A DNA stretch of 16,860 bases from an uncultured Verrucomicrobiales bacterium (lineage in GTDB: Bacteria > Verrucomicrobiota > Verrucomicrobiia > Verrucomicrobiales > Akkermansiaceae). Positions 1-8,300 of the stretch are shown here, one piece after another; within the stretch, counting starts at the first letter, position 1, and each line of letters begins with the position of its first letter. A program made the position numbers and the translations under genes. The stretch covers positions 1 to 16,860 of the forward strand of contig CALABM010000155.1 of the NCBI GenBank assembly GCA_937885815.1, in the 5' to 3' direction. The notes beneath the pieces are model-generated. The model had not been told where the DNA came from. It did no database searches and saw nothing but the letters and a program-made list of their open reading frames with translations.

Positions 1-153
1 CATTTATACCAAGGCTTCGGCCAAGCCGCTATTATATGCTAAAGCCCCGGTAGCCACCTGCTCCACAAGGCAAATAGATTAGACCGCAAGCCCAAGAAGA
101 GAAGCTTCCTAGGCTTGCGGATGTTTTTGTAAGCTCATCATTATGAGGGCGCT
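1..153. other. Left-edge intergenic region, with possible tail of a plus-strand gene
   Basis: No complete gene is visible. In plus-strand frame 1 the first 13 codons are open and end in TAA at 40-42 (peptide HLYQGFGQAAIIC). This could be the tail of a plus-strand gene left of the window, or chance. A short hairpin, GGCTT (13-17) with AAGCC (23-27), lies within it. A plus-strand terminator follows at 84-127, which fits a gene converging on brxL. Neither strand gave a convincing tRNA or attachment site. Confidence 0.35.
84..127 (+). terminator. Intrinsic terminator between brxL and a probable convergent neighbour
   Basis: A perfect 9-base stem, CCGCAAGCC (84-92) with GGCTTGCGG (112-120), is followed by AT and five T residues (123-127). 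The loop contains the 8-base palindrome GAAGCTTC (101-108). The T-run is on the plus strand, so the best reading is a terminator for a plus-strand gene left of the window. The hairpin lies 33 bases past the brxL stop. It could also slow minus-strand transcription, although that side has no T-run. Confidence 0.6.
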
Positions 154-2202
154 TTATTCAACCCCCAAAGCTTTGAACACGGCTTCCTCTGCACTACTGT
201 AGAAGATGAGACTAAAGCAGCCTATTAAATCAGAGGGAACGGAAGCAAAATCCACAGTAGAAGTTGAGGGCAGCAGTACCTTCTTAGCACCGCTGTCAGC
301 ACAGACCTGCAGAGCATTGGCAATATCTTCCACCTTTATCAAGGTGCCGCTGATGCTGATTTCGCCCAGCACGGCCAGTGAGCTGAGCGTGGGCTTCCCC
401 AGGGCGATGGAACTCAGGGCAATCAAGGTCGGTAGGGCCAGCGTGGAGGTCATGCCGATACCCTGCAAATCCTGATAGTTTACGATGTAGTCCTTCAGCG
501 TGGTGCTGATGCTACTGCTGATGTGCTTGCCATTCGCCTTAAGGAAATTGAAAGCGGTATTAGCGGCTTCCTTGCTTTCGCGTTCGGAGCCAATGCCGGT
601 GAGAGTGAGCTTTCCATTGCCCGGCAGCATTTGAGATTCCAGTCGGAACGCGCCGAGCATGCCGGATTTACCCCGGGCGATTGTGTACACCTGACCGGGA
701 TTACTCATACCCTCGGGAATAAGCTTGCCTCCGCCATGTTCCGGCACGGAGACATAACGCTCCTCAAAGGACTCGTTATCAATGTAGGAGAAGTTCACAT
801 CATAGAACTCCATACCACCCAGCTTTTTGAGCTGCTCTTTCACACGGCGGCGCATCTCCAACGCGAGGCGCAGCACCTCCTCCACCTCAGGCTTACCAAA
901 CTTGCCATCAGGGTACAGCAGCTTCAGATAGGCATCCACCATGCGACGCACTGCGATGGTATCACGCTGGTTCAAGTTCTTGCCCAGGCGGAAATACCTA
1001 TCGAGGGCATCACCATACTGCTCCTTTCGCAGCTCGCGGATAAACTCGGAGAGATAATCCGTGATGAAGCCCATGTCATCCGTGAAGTGTTCCGGGCGGA
1101 ACTTGGGTATCTCCCAGCCCGGAAGGTAGCAGTGCATGCGGTCAAGGAATGCCGTGTCCGTCCCCATCTCCGGTGGGAACGGATCAAACAAGCTGGAGGT
1201 CTTCTGCAGCACATCCACGCTCTGGTTGATATTGCCCACAAACACCATGGAAGCAGATGCCGCTTTTTCCTCCTTACCGCGAGCAAAGGAACCGGAGGCC
1301 ATGTAGTCCTTCATAATCTGCACGCCGTCCTTGTCCTTAAAGCGAATACCTGCCACCTCATCAAAGGCCACACAGTCCCAAAGCCCCACAAGGCCCACGG
1401 ACTTGCGGCCCATGTTGTAGAACAGGTTTGCCACCGTTGTCTGCCCACCGGACACCAGAATACTGTTCGGTGATATCTCCTTGTACAAGTGGGATTTGCC
1501 CGTACTTCTCGGCCCCAATTCGCAGAGGTTAAAATTATTTTCCACCAAGGGAAGCATGCGGGTGATTAACAGCCACTTCTCGCGCACGGACAAAGAATCC
1601 GGCTCCATACCCACGGAACGCAGCAGTACATCCATCCATTCTTCCTTGGAGAACGCCGCTCGCCCGCGCTTCAACTCTTCAATATCCACGCGCGGCATCT
1701 GAATGGGCGTAAGCTTGCTTATCAGGATAGGATGCCCATTCTTTTTATCCTCTTCGTTGTACTCGTAAGAAAGCTGCACAATGCACCAGATACCGCCGCA
1801 AAGCAACCTATCAAACTTTTCAGGGTAGGAGTCATCTATCGGTATATTCACCTGCCCGAGATTAGAAAACTCGGCCAAGTATTTATCACTCTTGATATCC
1901 AGACGCACCGTCACACGGTCAATCACAGTATGTGAGCCATTCCGGCGCAAGACCGATAAAATCTTCTGAGCTTCATCAGGCCGCACAAAGTTATCAGCCA
2001 GAATGCGCTTCACCTTCTCTACCCCCTGCAGAATAATGGACTCGTCATCAGAGCAGCAGTACTGCCCCAGCAAGAACTCCAGCACATACACCGGAACGTT
2101 CGCGCCCTCCTTGATTTTCTTGGTCAGGTCCTTGCGAACAACCTTACCGCCGAAATGTTCCCGCAACTTTGTTTTTATCACATCTCGTCTGTTTGCACTC
2201 AT
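154..2202 (-). CDS. brxL: BrxL, AAA+ ATPase with Lon-like C-terminal domain (BREX type 1)
   Basis: BrxL is a type 1 BREX component; characterised members form DNA-binding AAA+ rings needed for defence but not for host methylation. Using the ATG at 2202 (682 aa), the N-terminal domain includes the conserved run FGGKVVRKDLT. The AAA+ core has Walker A GPRSTGKS (230-237), Walker B CVAFDE (277-282), sensor-1 FVGNIN (321-326) and a candidate arginine finger in FLDRMH (R355). The C-terminal part (about 490-682) aligns with the Lon protease domain around LGEISISG (612-619) and AKKVLLP (639-645). By hand alignment, the Lon catalytic Lys falls on Ala630 and the Ser on Thr587 (Ser586 adjacent), so peptidase activity is doubtful. 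The start at 2202 lies 7 bases past the pglZ stop; an in-frame ATG at 2232 and a TTG at 2247 would overlap pglZ. It is the last gene of the operon. Confidence 0.96.
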   Translation of the reverse strand: MSANRRDVIKTKLREHFGGKVVRKDLTKKIKEGANVPVYVLEFLLGQYCCSDDESIILQGVEKVKRILADNFVRPDEAQKILSVLRRNGSHTVIDRVTVRLDIKSDKYLAEFSNLGQVNIPIDDSYPEKFDRLLCGGIWCIVQLSYEYNEEDKKNGHPILISKLTPIQMPRVDIEELKRGRAAFSKEEWMDVLLRSVGMEPDSLSVREKWLLITRMLPLVENNFNLCELGPRSTGKSHLYKEISPNSILVSGGQTTVANLFYNMGRKSVGLVGLWDCVAFDEVAGIRFKDKDGVQIMKDYMASGSFARGKEEKAASASMVFVGNINQSVDVLQKTSSLFDPFPPEMGTDTAFLDRMHCYLPGWEIPKFRPEHFTDDMGFITDYLSEFIRELRKEQYGDALDRYFRLGKNLNQRDTIAVRRMVDAYLKLLYPDGKFGKPEVEEVLRLALEMRRRVKEQLKKLGGMEFYDVNFSYIDNESFEERYVSVPEHGGGKLIPEGMSNPGQVYTIARGKSGMLGAFRLESQMLPGNGKLTLTGIGSERESKEAANTAFNFLKANGKHISSSISTTLKDYIVNYQDLQGIGMTSTLALPTLIALSSIALGKPTLSSLAVLGEISISGTLIKVEDIANALQVCADSGAKKVLLPSTSTVDFASVPSDLIGCFSLIFYSSAEEAVFKALGVE

Positions 2203-2209
2203 TGTCTTA

Positions 2210-4801
2210 TCAATCAAAGAAGTTAAACTCATCAATAGCCATGGCAATATCTATCTGGAACGCCTCACGCTGCGGCAACTGCACACCGCTCTCATCCTCA
2301 ATGATAAGGTAATAGGTATCCCAGTTATTATATTTCATACTCTTAAGGCTGAAATTATGGCGGTATACCCGTTCCTGCGCGTTAGCATTATCCTTATCTG
2401 CTATCAGCTTCACCGTGTCGCTAATCTGCTTGCCTTCCGCATTCTCAAAATACAGCTTATACGGGCATGCTATGCGGTTGTCACCTACAGCCTCTAACTG
2501 ATGAAAGCTCAGGGAGAACAAGAGGTTCGTTATCTTACGGCTAGCCGTGAGCAAGGAAATGGCCACAGGCTTGGTATCATATTTTTCACGATTCCGTTTA
2601 TACTGAGCACTGTCGTTGCGCAGATAGCGGAAGTCAATCACCGGAACCACCATTTCCTGCAAGCTGATACCGCCGTGCACAAAGTTGAGCCCGCCTCCGC
2701 TCATCTTAATACGCACATTTTCACGCGGCGTCAGCGCGTCCAGCTCAGCCGTGAACTTAACGGGCATCAGGTACTCCGCTTTGGCACCGGACTGCGTGAT
2801 AGCATAGCGGCGGCCATACTCCACAAGCTCTTTCCTGAACTCGCTCTTGTCCGCCTTACCATCTTCCCGCAACGGACTATAGGTATACATGAATCCATGG
2901 TCGGATGTAATGCAAATGCGCGTGCCGCTAAAGTCATTACAAATCATCCGCACCAAGTGCTTTAACTCCAGAATAGCCTCCTCACAAGCAGTAAACACCT
3001 GTGAATCAGAAGAATGACTGGCCTCATCAATCTTATCGTGGTAAATGTATACCACATCCATATCCTTCACTAATGCCTTACGCGCATCACGTTTCAGCCC
3101 AATGATATTTTTGTATTGCAAGGCCACGCTGGCCGGATGCGCGGCTTTCAGCACATTATCCCGGTTCGGCATTTCGGTGGAAGCTCCATCAGCCAGCACA
3201 GTCACACCGCCACCGGCCTTTGGCACCACGTCCAGCTGGCGGTGCGGCAGCAGCGCGGCCATGCCGAACTTCGTGATGGTGGGAAAAATCCCCTGCATGC
3301 TCTCCAACTGCACCTTGCATTGATTTTCGCGTTGCAGTTGTTCCTTCAGCTCTGCGGCTATCTCATAGCGCAACGCATCGGATATAATCACATACAGCCT
3401 CCTATCCCTGGCCTCCACTTTATTACAATAGAAGCTGCGCTGCCGGTTAACATCCGGTATGTACCCTTGTGTGGCAAAAGCCTCAGCGCTCACCGCCGTC
3501 CAGTTACTGCCCAGCTGAGTCAGGTACCGGGAATACATGCCCTCAACCACATCCACCACATGCTTAAAGCCATCATCCAGCCCATCGTGACACATGGTAA
3601 GACTGCGGTTAAAGCACAAATGGAAACGGCGGTAGTAACTATCCATACGGTAATAGTCTCTCTCATAGGCACGCCATATCTCCTGAGGTTTCGCCAAATG
3701 GAAGCCCTCATGGTGTTCTTGGCAAAACTCATGCATATTGGCCACCTGCATCAGGCCTTCATAGTAAGGCACATGAGCATCATACCAAGCCTTTGTGCGC
3801 CGCGCCGTCACCAAAAAGCGTATCGCATCCTCGCGGATAAGCCCATCATTCACTTCCTGCATCAGCGTTGCGAGAATACACTCATGAATGCAGGGGAAAC
3901 ACTCCGTTTCCGCAAGGTCCTCGGCGTCCACCTTACAGAAGCGCTCGTACAGCCGTAAATCATCCTCCACCTGAACAGCCACATCATACAAGCTGTCCTT
4001 ATCCGCCTGTAACCAATCTGCCACCAAGTCATAACAATGCGCTTGGTGACCGGAGGATATGTACGCATCTAATCCCGCCAGCCGCTCCTCGCGTAATGTG
4101 CGTGAAGCCGCAGTAAGAAGAACGTGTGCAGCCAGCTTTCTCAGTTGCGGTTCTCCGCCTCCGTTATACCCGGTTAACTGCTGCACCAGAATCCAGAAAG
4201 CCGTTACAGCCCCGTATTTTACCAATTTACAGTACGAGCGGTTTTCCTCCGCATCTGTCCCCTGCGCCAGCACGGCACGGAGTATCGCGGGCGGCTGCAT
4301 TTCCCGTATACCGCACAGGGTAGCCATCACGGCCAAATGCAGCTGTGATGCAGTGGTTATGTTACCCGCCATGTGTTTAATGCGCGCGCGGTGTTCCGCC
4401 ACATTGAAGAACTTGCGGTACTCCTTAATCTTCTGGCGCAAGTGGGTTTGATGAGGCAGCCCCATCTCATCCATCCACATGGAATTGCGGTCAGCACGGT
4501 ATTCCTCGCTGTACAGGGAGATATTCAGCAGCCAGTTGTCATCCTCCTTCTGGAAACGCAGCGGGCAATAAACAAGATAATTGCTTTCCGTGTCGTCTGC
4601 TGCCAGCAGTTTCTTGGCCGCAAAGTTGTTTTTCCCATCCAGTATGAGCAGCTTCGCATCCGCCAATGTCAGCTCCGCGACTTTGTCCTCAAACTCGCGG
4701 TCTTCATCATACCAAAAGATAATGCGGCGCTTGTAGAAATCTGCCAAGGGCTCGGCAAAGCGGCGGTTCAATTTATCTGTAATCTCTCCCCATTCACTCA
4801 T
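2210..4801 (-). CDS. pglZ: PglZ, alkaline phosphatase superfamily protein (BREX type 1)
   Basis: PglZ is the signature protein of BREX and Pgl defence systems. It is required for both phage restriction and host methylation in studied type 1 systems; its substrate is unresolved. The 863-aa product shows the superfamily metal-site motifs in order: VIISDALRYE (471-480, Asp475), a YIYHDKIDEASH block (585-596), ITSDHG (631-636, Asp634 and His635), and FVHGGISLQE (707-716, His709). All expected acidic and histidine ligands appear present, so the fold is probably intact. The N-terminal 450 residues are helical and lack motifs I can name; the last 130 residues look like a beta-rich tail. The start is ATG at 4801, 12 bases after the pglX stop, with no clear Shine-Dalgarno. 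The stop lies 7 bases before the preferred brxL ATG, so expression is probably coupled. Confidence 0.96.
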   Translation of the reverse strand: MSEWGEITDKLNRRFAEPLADFYKRRIIFWYDEDREFEDKVAELTLADAKLLILDGKNNFAAKKLLAADDTESNYLVYCPLRFQKEDDNWLLNISLYSEEYRADRNSMWMDEMGLPHQTHLRQKIKEYRKFFNVAEHRARIKHMAGNITTASQLHLAVMATLCGIREMQPPAILRAVLAQGTDAEENRSYCKLVKYGAVTAFWILVQQLTGYNGGGEPQLRKLAAHVLLTAASRTLREERLAGLDAYISSGHQAHCYDLVADWLQADKDSLYDVAVQVEDDLRLYERFCKVDAEDLAETECFPCIHECILATLMQEVNDGLIREDAIRFLVTARRTKAWYDAHVPYYEGLMQVANMHEFCQEHHEGFHLAKPQEIWRAYERDYYRMDSYYRRFHLCFNRSLTMCHDGLDDGFKHVVDVVEGMYSRYLTQLGSNWTAVSAEAFATQGYIPDVNRQRSFYCNKVEARDRRLYVIISDALRYEIAAELKEQLQRENQCKVQLESMQGIFPTITKFGMAALLPHRQLDVVPKAGGGVTVLADGASTEMPNRDNVLKAAHPASVALQYKNIIGLKRDARKALVKDMDVVYIYHDKIDEASHSSDSQVFTACEEAILELKHLVRMICNDFSGTRICITSDHGFMYTYSPLREDGKADKSEFRKELVEYGRRYAITQSGAKAEYLMPVKFTAELDALTPRENVRIKMSGGGLNFVHGGISLQEMVVPVIDFRYLRNDSAQYKRNREKYDTKPVAISLLTASRKITNLLFSLSFHQLEAVGDNRIACPYKLYFENAEGKQISDTVKLIADKDNANAQERVYRHNFSLKSMKYNNWDTYYLIIEDESGVQLPQREAFQIDIAMAIDEFNFFD

Positions 4802-4813
4802 ATTCTTACATCT

Positions 4814-7800
4814 TTACTTGATTTTCGTCAGCACATCACTAAAGAGAGCGTAGTTCTTCTTTACGCCGTCATCCAAATCGATGCTGATGAACTGGTCTGC
4901 CAAGTGGTGTATCTTTTCTTCATAATCAAGCAGTTCCTTCTCCTGCTCCTGTAGCTTTTTCTGCTTCTTGCCCAGCTTCACGCGCTCGCCCGTGGCAGCG
5001 CTTTCCATGCGCTGGGCAAGGCTTTCCAGCTCCGTGCGGAAGCGGCTCTGTTGCTCGTGCACATAGTCGGTGCGCATGCGGGCAATCGTGTCCGGAGCGT
5101 AGCGGTGCATATAGACCAAGGCGCGGAAACCACCCTTCTTACCGCTGTCAAACTGCCAGTAGATGGGGCGCTTTTGGTAGATTTTCAGGTGATCAGCATA
5201 GAAGTCATCCCGGAAGTATTTGCGGATAACGTCGCGTGAGCTCCCCTTCCCGCCCAGCGCATCAGCAATGAAGCGCAGGTTCTCCTCCAGTGTGTCCGCA
5301 CCGTATGCCACCTCGATAAACTTCACAAAGCGCCCCACGATGTCATCCTCAAAGTATTCATCATCACAGATGGGAATGATGTTGTCCTTGTCCGCCGGGA
5401 AGGTGTTGTACTTGCTTTCATCCCACTCACCGCCGGCATACGCCAGCCCTTCCACATCCAGAGAATAACGACCGAACATACAGCCCACGGCATAGCTAAT
5501 GAGGCTACGGATATCCCGACCCAAATCTGCCTTGCGTACCGTCACATCCTTTTCCTCCACTTCCGGCGTCAGCTCATCCTGCAAGCCGTAGATGTCGATG
5601 AAAATGCGGTTGAGTTCTTCCTCATTGGCTTTGAGTTGGTAGAAGCGCTCGCTTGCTTCCGCTTCCCAAGCCGCATAAGACGCCTGTACGCAACTCAGAC
5701 CTCGCAGCAAGGGGTGCTTTATAAAATCCCACGAAATCTCGAACGAGTCCCAGTCGATGCGTGATTGCTCAATATTTGATTTACAAATATCAACTCCCAT
5801 AGAAGGAGTAGATGGACAAATCACTGGCATTTTTTCAAAGTCTCCAGCTTGCAAAGATACGGATGGATTCAATATGGCTATGAAGTTAGGCGTTATGGAG
5901 GAGTTAAAAAGTCCAAGCAGATAAAACATTTGAGCTTCATCCTCGAGAAAAAGCATGGGCCCCTTATTACTATCAAACAATGTTCCTTTCGGAGAATAAC
6001 GGAATGTATTTTGCGCAGATGTTAAGCCTGTCCATGTTATTCCCTCTTTAAAGAAAACATCCTTTGCTCCTAGAAAGTGAAAACAGCCACTCTGTTTAGC
6101 GTGAGCGATTATATGCTGTCCACCCTTATAAAAATCTACTATCAATTCCCTGTTACCATACCATTTTCGGACACTACCCCCTTTGTTATATGGATACCAT
6201 TTCTGTTTTTTGTTATGAACTTCGTCATATCCGTAATTATCAAAACAAATATTACCGATTAAAACTTCCCACCATTGTTTGATAAACAAATCATTATTTC
6301 CGGTTATTATACCAACACGAGGTACGGCTATTTCTTTTAGTGAGGTGCCGGATTCAAACACTCGTTGTGCATTAGTAGAAATCCAGTACGCAATCGGACT
6401 ACCGGGGATTTTGGAAAAAGATTCTTGTTGCGCACAGAAACGATTTTCTCCAGCAAGGAACATTTGTTCCTTACCGTTCTGGGTCGTAGGATCAACCAAA
6501 CGGCAATATGTTCCCTTATACTCAGGCACAATGCCTTTACATTGCACAAATACAGTAGTTTGCACAACTTCACCGCCAATTTCCTCAAAGGCACGAGCCC
6601 CCAAATGCGCCATATTGACAAGTTGATTTTCCAACAATTTGGCGCGTAGTTTTTCAAAACTGCTCAAAAACATCCAAGAATGCTGAGTAATCATTGCCAT
6701 TTTGCCATGAGGATGCAACCACTCTGCACAACGCTCAATGAACACAGCAAAAAGGTCTCGCTTGGAGTCAGGGTACGCCTTATTGACGAATTTCTGGAGC
6801 TCTGCACTCATGACAGAAGACTCCATATAAGGAGGATTCGTAACAGCTATATCATACGACTGCGACAAAATCTCAGCCTCCTGAATGAGCGGTAACAGCT
6901 CTTGCCACACAGAACTACCCTGCAGGTCTCCGCAGGTACGGATTTCCTCAGCACGGCTATAAAGTGCAGCGTAATCCAGCGCCGTGCATTTCAGCAGAGA
7001 GCCGTATTCCTTGGCATCGTGGAGCTCACGGACAATGGTTTGCAAAGCGAAGCTCATCCCGGCATCACCATTGGCAAAGTATTCCAATGACTGTTCTGAA
7101 ACAGCATTGCTTTCCTGAATCGCGTAGACCTTGGGCTGCGGTACATCCGGCTTATCCGCCTCATCACGGCGGGTCAGGAATCGGCGGTCATACTGCCGGG
7201 CTTTCATCATCACGGCAAAGTAGGCCAGCTGAGCGGCGCGGTCATCAATATCAAGGCCGTAGATATTCTTCTCCACAATATAGCGCACGGCATCGCGAGA
7301 AGAGTAACCGCAGGATTCATAAATCTGCACCAGCACATCAAACATGTAGGCAAGGATATGGCCGCTGCCCATGCAGGGGTCTATACACTTGATATTCTCC
7401 GGATGTATGGCGGCATATTCCTTGCGAATGTCAGCCAGCTGCGCCTGCACCGCCTGCTCTTGCTCAGCTTCTTCCAGGAAGTAACGCCATTGCTGCTTCA
7501 GCTCCTCATTGGGGTGGCTCTCCACCCACAGGCGGCCGAGAGAGTTCTCCACCATGTAACGCACAATCCAATCAGGCGTGAAAAGCTGAGTACGCGCAGG
7601 TACATCTTCCTTGCTGACTTTTCCTTTCTGAGCAAAAACAACATCTTTTCTTTCGCTGATATAGAACTGGTACAGCCAGCCGATAATCTGCACAGCGTCC
7701 TGCCAATCCTCGGTAGGGATGGTGGTGACCATCTGGTGAATCACGCTGCCGTCACGCAGCAGGTTATCCGGGAAGAGCAGCTCCGTGTAGTCCGCAATGC

Positions 7801-8290
7801 GCTGGAACAGGCCCGGCAGAATGGCACTCAGGGCATTGCATTGGGTGATGAGCAGATACTTGAACAGGCCTTCCTTATCATTCGCCTCTTTGAAGGCATA
7901 GACGGCATCCATGGAAAGGCCGTCCAGCTCCAGATTCAGCGCTTCATCAATGATTTGCGGTTTGAAGGCGTCCTCTTCATTGGTAAAAACGCGAATGCGC
8001 GAGGGGAGGTACTGGTTCACCTCCATGAAGCGCAGAGCGCAGAAGCGATTGAACCAGGTGTAGGCCACTTCCTCCATGACCTGCTGGTAGCCCTTGCTCT
8101 GAACCTGCTGCAGCAAGGCCTTGCGCTGCTGTAACTCGTCAGCAGAAAGCACCTTACCATGAATGCTGGCAGCCTCCGCGGGTTCAGCAGAGTGGGCCGA
8201 GATACCGAATTGAAGCGCTTTCTGCGCCACGCGCTCAATCAACTCACGACGAGCCCAGACGGCAAACTTTTTAATGGCGTTTTTATCCAT
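4814..8290 (-). CDS. pglX: PglX (BrxX), adenine-specific DNA methyltransferase (BREX type 1)
   Basis: PglX is the BREX methyltransferase. It marks host DNA at N6 of adenine in a short asymmetric motif, using S-adenosylmethionine, and is also needed to restrict unmarked phage. The 1158-aa product has methyltransferase motif I DPCMGSGH (304-311), a following acidic GLDIDD (345-350), and catalytic motif IV DIAVTNPPY (480-488). Residues about 600-850 should hold most of the target-recognition region. The C-terminus has a charged coiled-coil-like stretch (about 1085-1130). The reading frame is unbroken and of usual length. The codons for residues about 480-840 are far more AT-rich than the flanks (27-28% G+C at 6181-6300 against 57% at 5281-5340, hand-counted), which suggests exchange of the specificity segment. 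The ATG at 8290 lies 10 bases past the brxC stop. Confidence 0.97.
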   Translation of the reverse strand: MDKNAIKKFAVWARRELIERVAQKALQFGISAHSAEPAEAASIHGKVLSADELQQRKALLQQVQSKGYQQVMEEVAYTWFNRFCALRFMEVNQYLPSRIRVFTNEEDAFKPQIIDEALNLELDGLSMDAVYAFKEANDKEGLFKYLLITQCNALSAILPGLFQRIADYTELLFPDNLLRDGSVIHQMVTTIPTEDWQDAVQIIGWLYQFYISERKDVVFAQKGKVSKEDVPARTQLFTPDWIVRYMVENSLGRLWVESHPNEELKQQWRYFLEEAEQEQAVQAQLADIRKEYAAIHPENIKCIDPCMGSGHILAYMFDVLVQIYESCGYSSRDAVRYIVEKNIYGLDIDDRAAQLAYFAVMMKARQYDRRFLTRRDEADKPDVPQPKVYAIQESNAVSEQSLEYFANGDAGMSFALQTIVRELHDAKEYGSLLKCTALDYAALYSRAEEIRTCGDLQGSSVWQELLPLIQEAEILSQSYDIAVTNPPYMESSVMSAELQKFVNKAYPDSKRDLFAVFIERCAEWLHPHGKMAMITQHSWMFLSSFEKLRAKLLENQLVNMAHLGARAFEEIGGEVVQTTVFVQCKGIVPEYKGTYCRLVDPTTQNGKEQMFLAGENRFCAQQESFSKIPGSPIAYWISTNAQRVFESGTSLKEIAVPRVGIITGNNDLFIKQWWEVLIGNICFDNYGYDEVHNKKQKWYPYNKGGSVRKWYGNRELIVDFYKGGQHIIAHAKQSGCFHFLGAKDVFFKEGITWTGLTSAQNTFRYSPKGTLFDSNKGPMLFLEDEAQMFYLLGLFNSSITPNFIAILNPSVSLQAGDFEKMPVICPSTPSMGVDICKSNIEQSRIDWDSFEISWDFIKHPLLRGLSCVQASYAAWEAEASERFYQLKANEEELNRIFIDIYGLQDELTPEVEEKDVTVRKADLGRDIRSLISYAVGCMFGRYSLDVEGLAYAGGEWDESKYNTFPADKDNIIPICDDEYFEDDIVGRFVKFIEVAYGADTLEENLRFIADALGGKGSSRDVIRKYFRDDFYADHLKIYQKRPIYWQFDSGKKGGFRALVYMHRYAPDTIARMRTDYVHEQQSRFRTELESLAQRMESAATGERVKLGKKQKKLQEQEKELLDYEEKIHHLADQFISIDLDDGVKKNYALFSDVLTKIK

Positions 8291-8300
8291 TTTAACAATG

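Noticed and set aside
1..153. tRNA gene or attachment site at the left edge
   Set aside because: No cloverleaf, anticodon arm or CCA-adjacent T-arm sequence could be traced on either strand.
523..1473. Long plus-strand open frame (316 codons) opposite brxL
   Set aside because: It is fully antisense to a gene with clear AAA+ motifs, is rich in His and Leu with no recognisable domain, and looks like a frame shadow. The same applies to 3116-3958, 7358-8134, 8727-9359 and 9882-10484.
4814..8290. Phase-variable pglX with an invertible partner allele
   Set aside because: No second pglX fragment, recombinase gene or inverted copy of pglX sequence was seen in the window.
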